From Megaustenia siamemsis (Eukaryota; Mollusca; Gastropoda; Stylommatophora; Ariophantidae), in contig JAVIAB010000041.1 of assembly GCA_032433765.1 (NCBI GenBank), forward strand, positions 81,815,428 to 81,879,427: a stretch of 64,000 bases of DNA, read 5' to 3'. Positions 1 through 12,600 of this stretch are shown here, one piece after another; position 1 is the stretch's first letter; the number at the start of each line of letters is the position of its first letter. The translations under genes were made by a program, and so were the position numbers. The notes below the pieces were generated by a model. The model saw only the letters and a list, made by a program, of their open reading frames with translations, was not told where the DNA came from and did no database searches.

Positions 1-1105
1 AGGTGGCTACAGTCATAGATGACAAACAAAAAGTTGGCTACAGTCATAGATGACAAACAAAAAGTTGGCTACAGTCATAGATGACAAACAAAAAGTTGGC
101 TACAGTCATAGATGACAAACAAAAAGTTGGCTACAGTCATAGATGACAAACAAAAAGTTGGCTACAGTCATAGATGACAAACAAAAAGTTGGCTACAGTC
201 ATAGATGACAAACAAAAAGTTGGCTACAGTCATAGATGACAAACAAAAAGTTGGCTACAGTCATAGATGACAAACAAAAAGTTGGCTACAGTGCTACAGT
301 CATAGATGACAAACAAAAAGTTGGCTACAGTCATAGATGACAAACAAAAAGTTGGCTACAGTGCTACAGTCATAGATGACAAACAAAAAGTTGGCTACAG
401 TCATAGATGACAAACAAAAAGTTGGCTACAGTCATAGATGACAAACAAAAAGTTGGCTACAGTCATAGATGACAAACAAAAAGTTGGCTACAGTCATAGA
501 TGACAAACAAAAAGTTGGCTACAGTCATAGATGACAAACAAAAAGTTGGCTACAGTCATAGATGACAAACAAAAAGTTGGCTACAGTCATAGATGACAAA
601 CAAAAAGTTGGCTACAGTCATAGATGACAAACAAAAAGTTGGCTACAGTGCTACAGTCATAGATGACAAACAAAAAGTTGGCTACAGTCATAGATGACAA
701 ACAAAAAGTTGGCTACAGTGCTACAGTCATAGATGACAAACAAAAAGTTGGCTACAGTCATAGATGACAAACAAAAAGTTGGCTACAGTCATAGATGACA
801 AACAAAAAGTTGGCTACAGTCATAGATGACAAACAAAAAGTTGGCTACAGTCATAGATGACAAACAAAAAGTTGGCTACAGTCATAGATGACAAACAAAA
901 AGGTGGCTACAGTCATAGATGACAAACAAAAAGTTGGCTACAGTCATAGATGACAAACAAAAAGTTGGCTACAGTCATAGATGACAAACAAAAAGTTGGC
1001 TACAGTCATAGATGACAAACAAAAAGTTGGCTACAGTCATAGATGACAACAAAAAGGTGGCTACAGTCACAGCTGACAACACAAAATTGGCTACAGTCAC
1101 AGGCT
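1..1105. repeat. 31-bp minisatellite
   Basis: About 35 head-to-tail copies of a unit containing gttggctacagtcatagatg followed by acaaacaaaaa. Four copies carry an extra partial duplication (acagtgctacagtc, near 288, 360, 650 and 718). Those pairs recur about 358 bp apart, showing a higher-order duplication. The array starts before the window and decays after about 1050. The 63-codon reading through its end is not a gene. Confidence 0.97.
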
Positions 1106-1203
1106 GTGCTCCATACATCGTTAATTTCCAGGCAAAGAAGGAACAAGAAACACCCCCCCCCCATCATCTCCACGGTTCAAGTCTTTTGATCATGTCAAAT
1201 TGA

Positions 1204-1646
1204 TTGTCCAGTCTCATGATAGAGGCTGATGACGTGACAAGCTAGTCCAGTCTCATGATAGAGGCTGATGACATGACGAGCTAGTCCAGTCTCATGATAG
1301 AGGCTGACGATGTGATGAGCTAGTCCAGTCTCATGATAGAGGCTGATGATGTGACGAGCTAGTCCAGTCTCATGATAGAGGCTGACGATGTGATGAGCTA
1401 GTCCTGTCTCATGATAGAGGCTGACGATGTGACGAGCTAGTCCTGTCTCATGATAGAGGCTGATGCCATGACGAGCTAGTCCTGTCTCATGATAGAGGCT
1501 GATGACATGATGAGCTAGTCCTGTCTCATGATAGAGGCTGACGACATGACGAGCTAGTCCTGTCTCATGATAGAGGCTGATGACATGACAAGCTAGTCTC
1601 GTCTCATGATAGAGGCTGACGACATGACGAGGTAGTCCAGTGGTCA
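1204..1646. repeat. 39-bp minisatellite
   Basis: About eleven copies of a unit beginning agtccagtctcatgatagag and ending tgacgagct. Main variation is a/c and g/a changes in the second half (gacatgacgag against gatgtgatgag). Confidence 0.95.
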
Positions 1647-1654
1647 GTACATCT

Positions 1655-1676
1655 ATGTGTGTGTGTGTGTGTGTGT
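1655..1676. repeat. (TG)n microsatellite
   Basis: A run of eleven TG dinucleotides directly after the 39-bp array. Confidence 0.95.
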
Positions 1677-2126
1677 CCCCTGAGTCTGTGCCATGGCTGA
1701 CACTTCAGCAGGCTTGATCTTGGTTTGACGTAGAAGTTTTCTTCTTTGTAGGGTGGATGCCAGACAAGATTGATGTGCCCACCCTGCCTGTGGTTTCTGT
1801 CTGGGTGTTTTCCCATTGCCTTTCCTTTCCCCAATGGTAACTGCTAGGCAGCAGTGGTCTATTTTCTGGGGTGTCTCCCGTCATTGAAAATTTGAGGCAT
1901 TTTTGTTGTGGGGCAACAGTTCAACCTGTTACAGTCTACCCACCCTGGTAAGAGAGCCATCTTAAACATGTCATTTTTGGTATCAGTTTGAGATAACTTT
2001 GTCACATTGTGTCCATGTCATCTAGGCACTGGAAGGGGTCCAGTTGAACTGGTGTCCTCATTTTGGGGTCAAGGCAAAGAAATGCATATAAATGTGAGGC
2101 TGCAGTAAAGCTGAAGGAGAAATGAC
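1677..2126. other. Unique stretch, nothing recognised
   Basis: No convincing exon, RNA gene or repeat was seen on either strand. The part 1735-1850 (gggtggatgccagacaagat and onward) has the look of an old dispersed repeat, but I could not match it within the window. Confidence 0.5.
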
Positions 2127-2249
2127 AAAAAATGGTTTGGTTAAAGCTTTACCTGATTAATGGACAACACAAAATTGAACGACGTTTTGGCTCAATAGAC
2201 CTTCAGCAGGAACAAACAAACAAATACACACACAGATATGTAAGTAAAT
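2127..2249 (+). mobile_element. Left arm of a 123-bp inverted-repeat pair (foldback or MITE-like)
   Basis: This arm starts aaaaaatggtttggttaaag and ends gatatgtaagtaaat. It is the imperfect reverse complement of 5775-5897, with strong matches at both ends (aaagctttacctgattaatg and agatatgtaagtaaat). It includes a caatagaccttcagcaggaa motif. The two arms enclose the nested LINEs. The simplest reading is a foldback or MITE-type DNA element split by LINE insertion. The coding capacity of the original element is unknown. Confidence 0.75.
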
Positions 2250-2699
2250 TAGACTTTGCTTCATTATTAGTTAACTTCTTCTTTTACCTTTTCAGCTCCC
2301 TGTGGAGCATAGGTAGGTCTTCAACAAACACTTTCCAAACCATTCTGTTTCTTGCCATTCTTTTAAGATCATTCCATGTCTTCCTTATATTATTCATCTC
2401 TGCTTCCATCTGTCTTCTCCAAGAATTAGAATATCTTCATCTTCCTCTTCGTCTTTTTCCTTGGGGGTTCCAAAAAAGGGCCTGTTGTGTAATACTCTCA
2501 GTTGGCTTCTGCAATGTTTGTCCTATCCAGCACCATCATCTTCGCTGTATCTCTTTATCCATTGCTATTTGACTGGTACATTTCCATAATTCTATGTTAG
2601 TGATTTTGTCCTGCCATTTCCATCCTTTTATTCTGTGCAAGCATCCTTTAATGAAGGTCTGTATCTTCATGATTGTCAATTTTTTGTTCTCCATGTTTC

Positions 2700-3361
2700 T
2701 CAGCCATATAATAAGACTGACTTAACATTGGAGTAGAAAATTTTAATTTTTGTATTTAACCTAATTTCTTTGAACTTCCATATGTTTCCCAGTGCGATGA
2801 AAGCTCCTCTTGCTTTTGATATCCTTATTTTGGTATCATTTTCTGTTCCTCCCTCTTTATCTATATTACTGCCCAGATATATGTACGATTGTACATCTAG
2901 TAGAGGTATTTCTCCTAGTTTTATTTGGTTATTGCCAACTGCATTAATTCTCATAATGTTGGTCTTATCTCTATTAATCTTTAGTCCTAGCTGTTGTGAT
3001 CTCTCATCTAATATACTCATTTTATCCTGCATCTGTTGATGGCTGTGTGATAGGAGAGCTATGTCATCAGCAAAGTCTAAATCATCAAGTTGTTTGGTCA
3101 GTGACCACTGGATCCCATTTCTGTTGTTTTGATTTATTTTCATAATCCAATCTATGGCCAATAGAAAGAGAAATGGAGACAGAAGGCATCCTTGCCTTAC
3201 TCCTGTTCTTATTTCAAATGCTTCTGTAAGCTGTCCTTCATGCACCACACTACATTTTGTTCCTTCATACATTGTTTTTATCAGGTTAATAAACTTTATG
3301 GGGATTCCGTAATGACTCAGCAACTTCCAAAGCATTCTTCTGTCTAAACTATCAAGTGCCT
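2700..3361 (-). pseudogene. RT domain, 3' half, of LINE family 2
   Basis: Open frame of about 211 codons starting MLWKLLSHYGIP. It contains the thumb and palm motifs RTGVRQGCLLSPFLFLLAID, DLDFADDIALLS and YIYLGSNIDKEGG, ending at VLLYG where a stop follows. It is continuous with the FIDC half at 4981-5097 once the inserted element is discounted. Confidence 0.85.
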
Positions 3362-3374
3362 TTTTGCAATCTAT

Positions 3375-4967
3375 CTATTGACCTTTCAAGCTGTAGCCGG
3401 TCCATAGGGCGTAGACCAAGATCTCCTATCTGAACTTTTGTTCTAGCAGTTTTCTTTTAAAGATATTTTATCAAATCTCGCCATCTGTCTCTGTTCTGTG
3501 CAAGCAGCTCTATCTCATTGAGGGAGCGGAATCCTGCTGCTCTTGCCTCTCTCATCAATGTTCTTCTCAGTGTCTCCCTGGGTCTTCCTCTTTTTCTGTT
3601 ACCTGTTGTTTCCCACATGAGGGCTTGCTTTGCTATTCGGTTATTATCTCTTCTCATCACACGTCCAACAAATGACCATCGTCTTTTCTTTATTACTGAA
3701 GATATTAGTGGTTGATTGGCGATTTCTCTAATTTCCTCGTTTGTTTTGAATTCGTTCCACGCTATACCAAGTATTTTCCTTAGACATTTATTTTCGAATG
3801 CGTTCAACTTTGTTTCTATATCTCTTGTTGTTTTCCAGCTTTCACACGCATACGTAAGGGTTGATAGTACATTTGATTTGAATAGCCTAAGTTTTGTGTT
3901 CGTGCTGATAAGTTTTGATTTCCACAACTTTTCAAGGCTTCTGAAAGACATTGCTGCTTTAGCTATTCTGATTCTAATTTCTTTACCTGTATCCCCTTCT
4001 CAATCAATGTGACTTCCAAGATAGATAAAGTGATCGATCTCTTCCGCTGGTTTGTTTTCCATGTATATTTTGTCATCTGTTGGAATTAAACTTTTCATGA
4101 CTTTAGTCTTTACATGATTGATCTCAAGCCCAATTTTGCTGGCTATTGATGATAGTTCATTTGTGTTTTCCTGCATCGTTTTTATCTGACTGCTGATGAC
4201 AACTATGTCATCAGCAAAGTTGAGGTCCTCCAAATGGTCTCCTTGTATCCATTCGATGCCTTTATTACCAGTGCAGCATTTCTTCATTATGAAGTCCATA
4301 ACAACTCCAAATAACAAGGGCGATAAAATACATCCTTGTTTAACCCCAGTTTCTATTGGGAAACATTCGCTCAGTCCTTCCTCTGTTCGAACTGCACATG
4401 TGTAACCATCACACATGTCTTTGATAATATTTATGATTTTTTATGGTAAGCCATATTGCTTCAGAATTTTCCACAAAGAATCTCTATGAATACTATCAAA
4501 TGCTTTTTTGAAGTCGATGAAGTTAAGTACAAAAGGTTTTTGCTTTTCAATGTGTTCCTCCAATATAAGTCGTAGAGTGAAAATGTGGTCAAGGCAGCTT
4601 CTCCCTTTTCTAAACCCAGCCTGTTCTTCACGCATTACTGTATCTATTGAATCCTTTATTCTATTTAGGATGATTTTGCAGAATAACTTTGAGGCAACTG
4701 ACAAAAGTGTCACGCCTCTCCAGTTGTTACAATCTCTCAGATTGACCTTTTTTGGAATCTTAACAATGATTCCTTTTTTCCATTTATGAGACGTCTTCTC
4801 TGTTTTCCAAATGATGTTGAACATTTTTTGGAGATGTATTAGATTATGGCTATCAATTGCCTTGAGGATCTCAGCTGTTAACTTATCCTCTCCAGCAGCC
4901 TTGTTATTGGTCATAAGCTTTAAGGTGGTTTCTATTTCGCTCAAGGTGAAGTTATCTAAATTTACAA
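3375..4967 (-). mobile_element. LINE family 1 copy A, nested in family 2
   Basis: A 5'-truncated minus-strand element of about 1.6 kb inserted into the RT gene of family 2. The 13-bp sequence ttttgcaatctat is present at both ends (3362-3374 and 4968-4980), giving a clear target-site duplication. RT motifs: LMTNNKAAGEDKLTAEILKA, CNNWRGVTLLSVASKLFCKI, FIDFKKAFDSIHRDSLWKIL, TGVKQGCILSPLLF and LNFADDIVVIS. The C-terminus is RDRWRDLIKYL. The 3' tail (minus) ends TCAATAGATAGAT. The coding region is broken near 4416-4441 and 3951-4000. Confidence 0.88.
3457..3951 (-). pseudogene. C-terminal part of LINE family 1 ORF2, copy A
   Basis: Frame of 164 codons starting MSFRSLEKLWKSKLISTNTK. It carries VLSTLTYACESWKTT, LRKILGIAWNEFKTNEEIRE, the RRWSFVGRVMRRDNN block and GNRKRGRPRETLRRTLMREA, ending RWRDLIKYL and stop. 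These are typical post-RT blocks of RTE-like elements. Confidence 0.85.
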
Positions 4968-5097
4968 TTTTGCAATCTATGAATCCAATATAAAGTGGGG
5001 ATTTTAGTTCTAAACTTTGTTCAACTATTATACATAGAGTAGTTATTTGATCAGCACATGATCTGTTCTTCCTAAAACCTGCTTGTTCATCTCTCAA
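4000..5097 (-). pseudogene. RT frame of LINE family 1 copy A, fused in frame to family 2 sequence
   Basis: The frame at 4441-5097 is a chimera. Residues 1 to about 42 (MRDEQAGFRKNRSC to FIDC) belong to the host LINE, family 2. From KIVNLDNF on it is the inserted LINE, family 1. A stop at 4441 (ending KQYGLP) is followed by the next open stretch, 4000-4416 (MCDGYTCAVRTEEGL to FIYLGSHID). The join at 4980 is an accident of insertion, not a real protein. Confidence 0.85.
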
Positions 5098-5136
5098 ATG
5101 TTTCTCTATGGCCTCTTTTAGTCTCTCCAGAATGAT

Positions 5137-5749
5137 TCAGCTTAATATTTTTCCTGGCACTGATAGTAGCATAATTCTCCTATAATTTGTGCACTCCTGT
5201 AAACTTCCTTTCTTTGGTAGTTTGATCATAAAACCTTCTTTCCAGTCTTTAGGTATTTCTACCCTCTCCCAAATTTTATCTAATAGATTATGTAACATCT
5301 TGGTAGAGGTGTTAATATCTGCTTTGATGGCTTCCGAAGGAATTTCATCTGGTCCTGTGGCTTTACCATTTGTTAACAGTTTGATGACTTTCATTATTTC
5401 TTCTTTGCTTGGTTTTCCACAGTTAACGTGTAACTCTTCTTCTGCTGGTAGTATATCAGGAGGATTATTTGAGCCGGGTCTGTTCAAAAGTTCTTCAAAG
5501 TGCTCTTTCCATCTCTCCATTTGTTCCCTTATATTACTAAGCAGATTTCCTTTTTTATCTTTAATAAAGGCATTGATCTGTGTATTTTCCACTTAATTTC
5601 TTTGTGCTGTTGTACAGTTCTTTCATATTCCCTTTATTTGCTGCTTCCTCTGCCTCTTTAGCTAGTTCATCTATATATTTCCTCTTATCCCTTTTAATTC
5701 TTCTTACTTTTTTGTTGGCTTTGGTGCTTCTCGTTTTGCTTTTATACAA
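5137..5749 (-). pseudogene. Linker and RT N-terminus of LINE family 2
   Basis: Two overlapping minus-strand frames (5561-5749 and 5137-5592) are offset by a frameshift. The first is Lys/Arg-rich (VRRIKRDKRKYIDELAKEAE). The second has EQMERWKEHFEELLNRPGS, NGKATGPDEIPSEAIK and DWKEGFMIKLPKKGSLQECT, then loses frame near 5137. This is the region between endonuclease and RT in RTE-type ORF2. No endonuclease is present, so the copy is 5'-truncated. Confidence 0.82.
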
Positions 5750-5774
5750 TTAGTTAGCTATGTAGGATTAATTT

Positions 5775-5897
5775 TATTTACTTACATATCTCTGTGTGTG
5801 TTGTTTGTCTGTTTCTGCTAAAGGCCTATTGAACGGAAACATCATTCACACTTGTCTCATCCATTAATCAGGTAAAGCTTTCCCCACACCATTTTTT
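5775..5897 (-). mobile_element. Right arm of the 123-bp inverted-repeat pair
   Basis: Reverse-complement partner of 2127-2249, with the same length and the same order of conserved blocks. Internal sequence has diverged (for example gtttccgttcaataggcc on the minus strand, against gttttggctcaatagacc in the left arm). Confidence 0.75.
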
Positions 5898-6206
5898 CTA
5901 TTTTTATTTTCATTTCTCCTCCTGTTCTCATTTTCCTATTTCAAGATATGGTAACCTAGCAACAACTGGCATACAACATTTGGTCACAGCTGGTCAACAT
6001 ACTTACCCGCTGAATATGTGCACCACAAGTGACAATAACATAATGAGAATATATGTTTTACTGAAACTAATGAGCCCTCATAAAACAGCAAACCTTGAAC
6101 ATGTACAGTCATGGTTCCAAAGTTAAAAACAAGAACAAACAAGAAAACTAAACCCTGAAAGACATTATTTCATGAGAATGAATGTCTTATGGAGACGCTT
6201 GTCTTT
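5898..6206. other. 3' flank of last exon, no other feature seen
   Basis: AT-rich sequence that probably includes the 3' UTR of the minus-strand gene. No poly(A) signal of the AATAAA type was found close to the stop codon. Confidence 0.4.
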
Positions 6207-6546
6207 TCACTGAAAGGTCTGACGGTTGAATGTGTGACTACCAGCTCTGTCGTTCTTGCTGGGGTTATATCCTCGACCTCGATAAAAACTACCGCTGGCA
6301 CGTGGTATATTGATGTTGATGCTGTGCAGTGGTGGTGGTTGAGTTGATGACCAAAATGGCACTTGAGCTGGCGGTTGCCGTAGCAGTGGTGGTGGTGGAC
6401 GGTTGTAAAGTTGTTGTGGAGGCGGTTGCTGCCGATACTGTGGCCTGTAATCTCTGTTGTAGTGGTTGTTGCTATGCTGGTAGTTTTGCTGACCATAATG
6501 ATGCTCTTTGTGAATATTCTGTGGCCGACTCCCAACAGGGTCCATA
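6207..6546 (-). CDS. Last exon, Pro/Gln/Tyr-rich tail with RGRG motif
   Basis: The acceptor CTTTTTCTGTTTAG opens 340 bp ending in TGA. In the phase supplied by the previous exon it starts MDPVGSRPQNIHKEHHYGQQ and runs through a Tyr/Asn/Gln-rich stretch. It continues through runs such as QQPPPQQLYNRPPPPLLRQP to SFYRGRGYNPSKNDRAGS and the stop. A second overlapping frame, His/Thr-rich, is also open here but would need a different phase. Tyr/Gln/Pro-rich tails with RGRG occur in some RNA-associated proteins; function is not established here. No AATAAA signal is obvious in the 200 bp downstream. Confidence 0.68.
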
Positions 6547-6634
6547 CTAAACAGAAAAAGGGAAGTAATTTCAAATCACAGTGGCTTATCTCTGATACTA
6601 TAGTTCATTTACTCATTTTCCAGAAAGCTAAAAC

Positions 6635-9600
6635 ACACAGACTTCTATTCAACAGACTTCTTTCTATTCAACGGACCTCTTTCTATTCAACAGACTTCTT
6701 TCTATTCACAGACCTCTTTCTATTCAACGGACTTCTTTCTATTCACAGACCTCTTTCTATTCACAGACCTCTTTCTATTCACAGACCTCTTTCTATTCAC
6801 AGACCTCTTTCTATTCACAGACCTCTTTCTATTCAACGGACTTCTTTCTATTCACAGACCTCTTTCTATTCAACGGACTTCTTTCTATTCACAGACCTCT
6901 TTCTATTCAACAGACATCTTTCTATTCAACAGACATCTTTCTATTCAACGGACTTCTTTCTATTCACAGACCTCTTTCTATTCAACAGACATCTTTCTAT
7001 TCAACGGACTTCTTTCTATTCACAGACCTCTTTCTATTCAACAGACATCTTTCTATTCAACGGACTTCTTTCTATTCACAGACCTCTTTCTATTCAACGG
7101 ACTTCTTTCTATTCACAGACCTCTTTCTATTCAACAGACCTCTTTCTATTCAACGGACTTCTTTCTATTCACAGACCTCTTTCTATTCAACAGACATCTT
7201 TCTATTCACAGACCTCTTTCTATTCAACGGACTTCTTTCTATTCACAGACCTCTTTCTATTCAACAGACCTCTTTCTATTCAACAGACTTCTTTCTATTC
7301 AACAGACCTCTTTCTATTCAACAGACCTCTTTCTATTCAACAGACCTCTTTCTATTCAACAGACCTCTTTCTATTCAACGGACTTCTTTCTATTCACAGA
7401 CCTCTTTCTATTCACAGACCTCTTTCTATTCAACAGACCTCTTTCTATTCACAGACCTCTTTCTATTCAACAGACTTCTTTCTATTCACAGACCTCTTTC
7501 TATTCACAGACCTCTTTCTATTCAACAGACCTCTTTCTATTCACAGACCTCTTTCTATTCAACAGACTTCTTTCTATTCACAGACCTCTTTCTATTCACA
7601 GACCTCTTTCTATTCAACGGACTTCTTTCTATTCACAGACCTCTTTCTATTCACAGACCTCTTTCTATTCAACAGACTTCTTTCTATTCACAGACCTCTT
7701 TCTATTCAACAGACTTCTTTCTATTCACAGACCTCTTTCTATTCAACAGACTTCTTTCTATTCACAGACCTCTTTCTATTCACAGACCTCTTTCTATTCA
7801 ACGGACTTCTTTCTATTCACAGACCTCTTTCTATTCACAGACCTCTTTCTATTCAACGGACTTCTTTCTATTCACAGACCTCTTTCTATTCACAGACCTC
7901 TTTCTATTCAACAGACTTCTTTCTATTCACAGACCTCTTTCTATTCAACGGACTTCTTTCTATTCACAGACCTCTTTCTATTCAACGGACTTCTTTCTAT
8001 TCACAGACCTCTTTCTATTCATAGACCTCTTTCTATTCAACGGACTTCTTTCTATTCACAGACCTCTTTCTATTCACAGACCTCTTTCTATTCAACAGAC
8101 TTCTTTCTATTCACAGACCTCTTTCTATTCAACAGACTTCTTTCTATTCACAGACCTCTTTCTATTCACAGACCTCTTTCTATTCAACAGACTTCTTTCT
8201 ATTCACAGACCTCTTTCTATTCAACAGACTTCTTTCTATTCACAGACTTCTTTCTATTCACAGACCTCTTTCTATTCAACAGACCTCTTTCTATTCACAG
8301 ACCTCTTTCTATTCAACAGACCTCTTTCTATTCAACAGACCTCTTTCTATTCACAGACCTCTTTCTATTCAACAGACCTCTTTCTATTCACAGACCTCTT
8401 TCTATTCAACAGACCTCTTTCTATTCACAGACCTCTTTCTATTCACAGACCTCTTTCTATTCAACAGACTTCTTTCTATTCAACAGACCTCTTTCTATTC
8501 AACAGACCTCTTTCTATTCAACAGACTTCTTTCTATTCACAGACCTCTTTCTATTCAACAGACTTCTTTCTATTCACAGACATCTTTCTATTCACAGACT
8601 TCTTTCTATTCACAGACATCTTTCTATTCACAGACTTCTTTCTATTCACAGACTTCTTTCTATTCACAGACATCTTTCTATTCACAGACTTCTTTCTATT
8701 CACAGACCTCTTTCTATTCACAGACCTCTTTCTATTCACAGACCTCTTTCTATTCAACAGACTTCTTTCTATTTACAGACCTCTTTCTATTCACAGACCT
8801 CTTTCTATTCAACGGACTTCTTTCTATTCACAGACCTCTTTCTATTCACAGACCTCTTTCTATTCAACGGACTTCTTTCTATTCACAGACCTCTTTCTAT
8901 TCAACAGACCTCTTTCTATTCACAGACCTCTTTCTATTCAACGGACTTCTTTCTATTCACAGACCTCTTTCTATTCAACAGACCTCTTTCTATTCACAGA
9001 CCTCTTTCTATTCAACAGACTTCTTTCTATTCACAGACCTCTTTCTATTCACAGACTTCTTTCTATTCACAGACCTCTTTCTATTCACAGACTTCTTTCT
9101 ATTCACAGACTTCTTTCTATTCACAGACTTCTTTCTATTCACAGACCTCTTTCTATTCAACAGACTTCTTTCTATTCACAGACCTCTTTCTATTCAACAG
9201 ACTTCTTTCTATTCACAGACTTCTTTCTATTCACAGACTTCTTTCTATTCAACAGACTTCTTTCTATTCACAGACCTCTTTCTATTCAACGGACTTCTTT
9301 CTATTCACAGACCTCTTTCTATTCAACAGACTTCTTTCTATTCACAGACCTCTTTCTATTCACAGACCTCTTTCTATTCACAGACCTCTTTCTATTCACA
9401 GACCTCTTTCTATTCAACAGACTTCTTTCTATTCACAGACTTCTTTCTATTCACAGACCTCTTTCTATTCACAGACTTCTTTCTATTCACAGACCTCTTT
9501 CTATTCAACAGACTTCTTTCTATTCAACAGACTTCTTTCTATTCACAGACCTCTTTCTATTCACAGACCTCTTTCTATTCACAGACCTCTTTCTATTCAC

Positions 9601-12600
9601 AGACTTCTTTCTATTCACAGACCTCTTTCTATTCAACAGACTTCTTTCTATTCAACAGACTTCTTTCTATTCACAGACCTCTTTCTATTCACAGACCTCT
9701 TTCTATTCACAGACCTCTTTCTATTCACAGACTTCTTTCTATTCACAGACCTCTTTCTATTCACAGACCTCTTTCTATTCACAGACTTCTTTCTATTCAC
9801 AGACCTCTTTCTATTCACAGACTTCTTTCTATTCACAGACCTCTTTCTATTCACAGACTTCTTTCTATTCACAGACCTCTTTCTATTCACAGACTTCTTT
9901 CTATTCACAGACTTCTTTCTATTCACAGACCTCTTTCTATTCACAGACCTCTTTCTATTCACAGACCTCTTTCTATTCACAGACCTCTTTCTATTCACAG
10001 ACTTCTTTCTATTCACAGACCTCTTTCTATTCACAGACTTCTTTCTATTCACAGACTTCTTTCTATTCACAGACCTCTTTCTATTCACAGACTTCTTTCT
10101 ATTCACAGACTTCTTTCTATTCAACAGACTTCTTTCTATTCACAGACCTCTTTCTATTCACAGACCTCTTTCTATTCACAGACTTCTTTCTATTCACAGA
10201 CCTCTTTCTATTCACAGACCTCTTTCTATTCACAGACTTCTTTCTATTCACAGACCTCTTTCTATTCAACAGACTTCTTTCTATTCACAGACCTCTTTCT
10301 ATTCACAGACCTCTTTCTATTCAACGGACTTCTTTCTATTCACCGGACCTCTTTCTATTCAACAGACTTCTTTCTATTCACAGACCTCTTTCTATTCACA
10401 GACCTCTTTCTATTCAACAGACTTCTTTCTATTCACAGACCTCTTTCTATTCACAGACCTCTTTCTATTCACAGACTTCTTTCTATTCAACAGACTTCTT
10501 TCTATTCACAGACCTCTTTCTATTCAACAGACTTCTTTCTATTCACAGACCTCTTTCTATTCACAGACCTCTTTCTATTCACAGACCTCTTTCTATTCAA
10601 CAGACTTCTTTCTATTCAACAGACTTCTTTCTATTCAACAGACTTCTTTCTATTCACAGACCTCTTTCTATTCAACGGACTTCTTTCTATTCACAGACAT
10701 CTTTCTATTCAACAGACCTCTTTCTATTCACAGACTTCTTTCTATTCACAGACCTCTTTCTATTTACAGACCTCTTTCTATTCACAGACCTCTTTCTATT
10801 CAACGGACTTCTTTCTATTCACAGACCTCTTTCTATTCAACAGACTTCTTTCTATTCACAGACCTCTTTCTATTCACAGACCTCTTTCTATTCACAGACC
10901 TCTTTCTATTCACAGACCTCTTTCTATTCACAGACCTCTTTCTATTCACAGACCTCTTTCTATTCACAGACCTCTTTCTATTCAACGGACTTCTTTCTAT
11001 TCACAGACCTCTTTCTATTCAACGGACTTCTTTCTATTCACAGACCTCTTTCTATTCAACAGACTTCTTTCTATTCAACAGACCTCTTTCTATTCAACAG
11101 ACTTCTTTCTATTCACAGACCTCTTTCTATTCAACGGACCTCTTTCTATTCAACGGACTTCTTTCTATTCACAGACCTCTTTCTATTCACAGACCTCTTT
11201 CTATTCAACGGACTTCTTTCTATTCACAGACCTCTTTCTATTCAACGGACTTCTTTCTATTCACAGACCTCTTTCTATTCAACGGACATCTTTCTATTCA
11301 CAGACCTCTTTCTATTCAACAGACCTCTTTCTATTCAACAGACCTCTTTCTATTCAACAGACCTCTTTCTATTCAACAGACCTCTTTCTATTCAACAGAC
11401 CTCTTTCTATTCACAGACCTCTTTCTATTCAACAGACCTCTTTCTATTCAACAGACCTCTTTCTATTCAACAGACCTCTTTCTATTCACAGACCTCTTTC
11501 TATTCAACGGACATCTTTCTATTCACAGACCTCTTTCTATTCACAGACCTCTTTCTATTCACAGACCTCTTTCTATTCAACAGACCTCTTTCTATTCAAC
11601 AGACCTCTTTCTATTCAACAGACCTCTTTCTATTCACAGACCTCTTTCTATTCACAGACCTCTTTCTATTCACAGACCTCTTTCTATTCAACAGACCTCT
11701 TTCTATTCACAGACCTCTTTCTATTCACAGACCTCTTTCTATTCACAGACCTCTTTCTATTCACAGACCTCTTTCTATTCAACAGACCTCTTTCTATTCA
11801 CAGACCTCTTTCTATTCACAGACCTCTTTCTATTCAACGGACTTCTTTCTATTCACAGACCTCTTTATATTCACAGACCTCTTTCTATTCACAGACCTCT
11901 TTCTATTCACAGACCTCTTTCTATTCACAGACCTCTTTCTATTCACAGACCTCTTTCTATTCACAGACCTCTTTCTATTCACAGACCTCTTTCTATTCAA
12001 CAGACCTCTTTCTATTCACAGACCTCTTTCTATTCACAGACCTCTTTCTATTCACAGACCTCTTTCTATTCAACGGACTTCTTTCTATTCACAGACCTCT
12101 TTCTATTCACAGACCTCTTTCTATTCAACGGACTTCTTTCTATTCACAGACCTCTTTCTATTCACAGACCTCTTTCTATTCAACGGACTTCTTTCTATTC
12201 ACAGACCTCTTTCTATTCACAGACCTCTTTCTATTCAACGGACTTCTTTCTATTCACAGACCTCTTTCTATTCACAGACCTCTTTCTATTCACAGACCTC
12301 TTTCTATTCAACGGACATCTTTCTATTCACAGACCTCTTTCTATTCAACAGACCTCTTTCTATTCAACAGACCTCTTTCTATTCAACAGACCTCTTTCTA
12401 TTCACAGACCTCTTTCTATTCACAGACCTCTTTCTATTCACAGACCTCTTTCTATTCACAGACCTCTTTCTATTCACAGACCTCTTTCTATTCAACAGAC
12501 CTCTTTCTATTCACAGACCTCTTTCTATTCACAGACCTCTTTCTATTCACAGACCTCTTTCTATTCACAGACCTCTTTCTATTCAACAGACCTCTTTCTA

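Larger units (their letters stand above)
2276..5748 (-). mobile_element. LINE family 2 (RTE-like), 5'-truncated, split by another LINE
   Basis: Minus-strand remains of a non-LTR ORF2 without its endonuclease. The order is: Lys/Arg-rich linker (5561-5749), RT N-terminal blocks (5137-5592, with NGKATGPDEIPSEAIK), the QAGFRKNRSCADQ block and FIDC (about 4981-5097), then after the inserted LINE the rest of RT (2700-3361). The latter has TGVRQGCLLSPF, the catalytic LDFADDIALLS and a YLGSNID block. A degenerate C-terminus with in-frame stops lies at 2290-2700. Near-matching attagttaac and attagttagc flank it and may be a target duplication. It is dead: several frame breaks and stops. RTE-clade membership is inferred from overall similarity to that clade. 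Confidence 0.8.

Noticed and set aside
6170..6574. His/Thr-rich alternative frame over the last exon
   Set aside because: It requires a phase not supplied by exon 34322-34394 and reads through the intron acceptor; the Pro/Gln frame fits the junction.
6411..8024. 537-codon plus-strand frame rich in Leu, Phe, Ser (SIHRPLSIQRTSFYS-type repeats)
   Set aside because: It is the 18/19-bp array read in translation. Frames change with each 18/19 switch and there is no non-repeat domain. Its start lies antisense to the last exon of the host gene.
9648..10124. NRKKSV/NRKRSV repeat frames on the minus strand (also 8551-8757 and 12980-13168)
   Set aside because: Products of runs of 18-bp units; each ends wherever a 19-bp unit occurs. 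No coding context.
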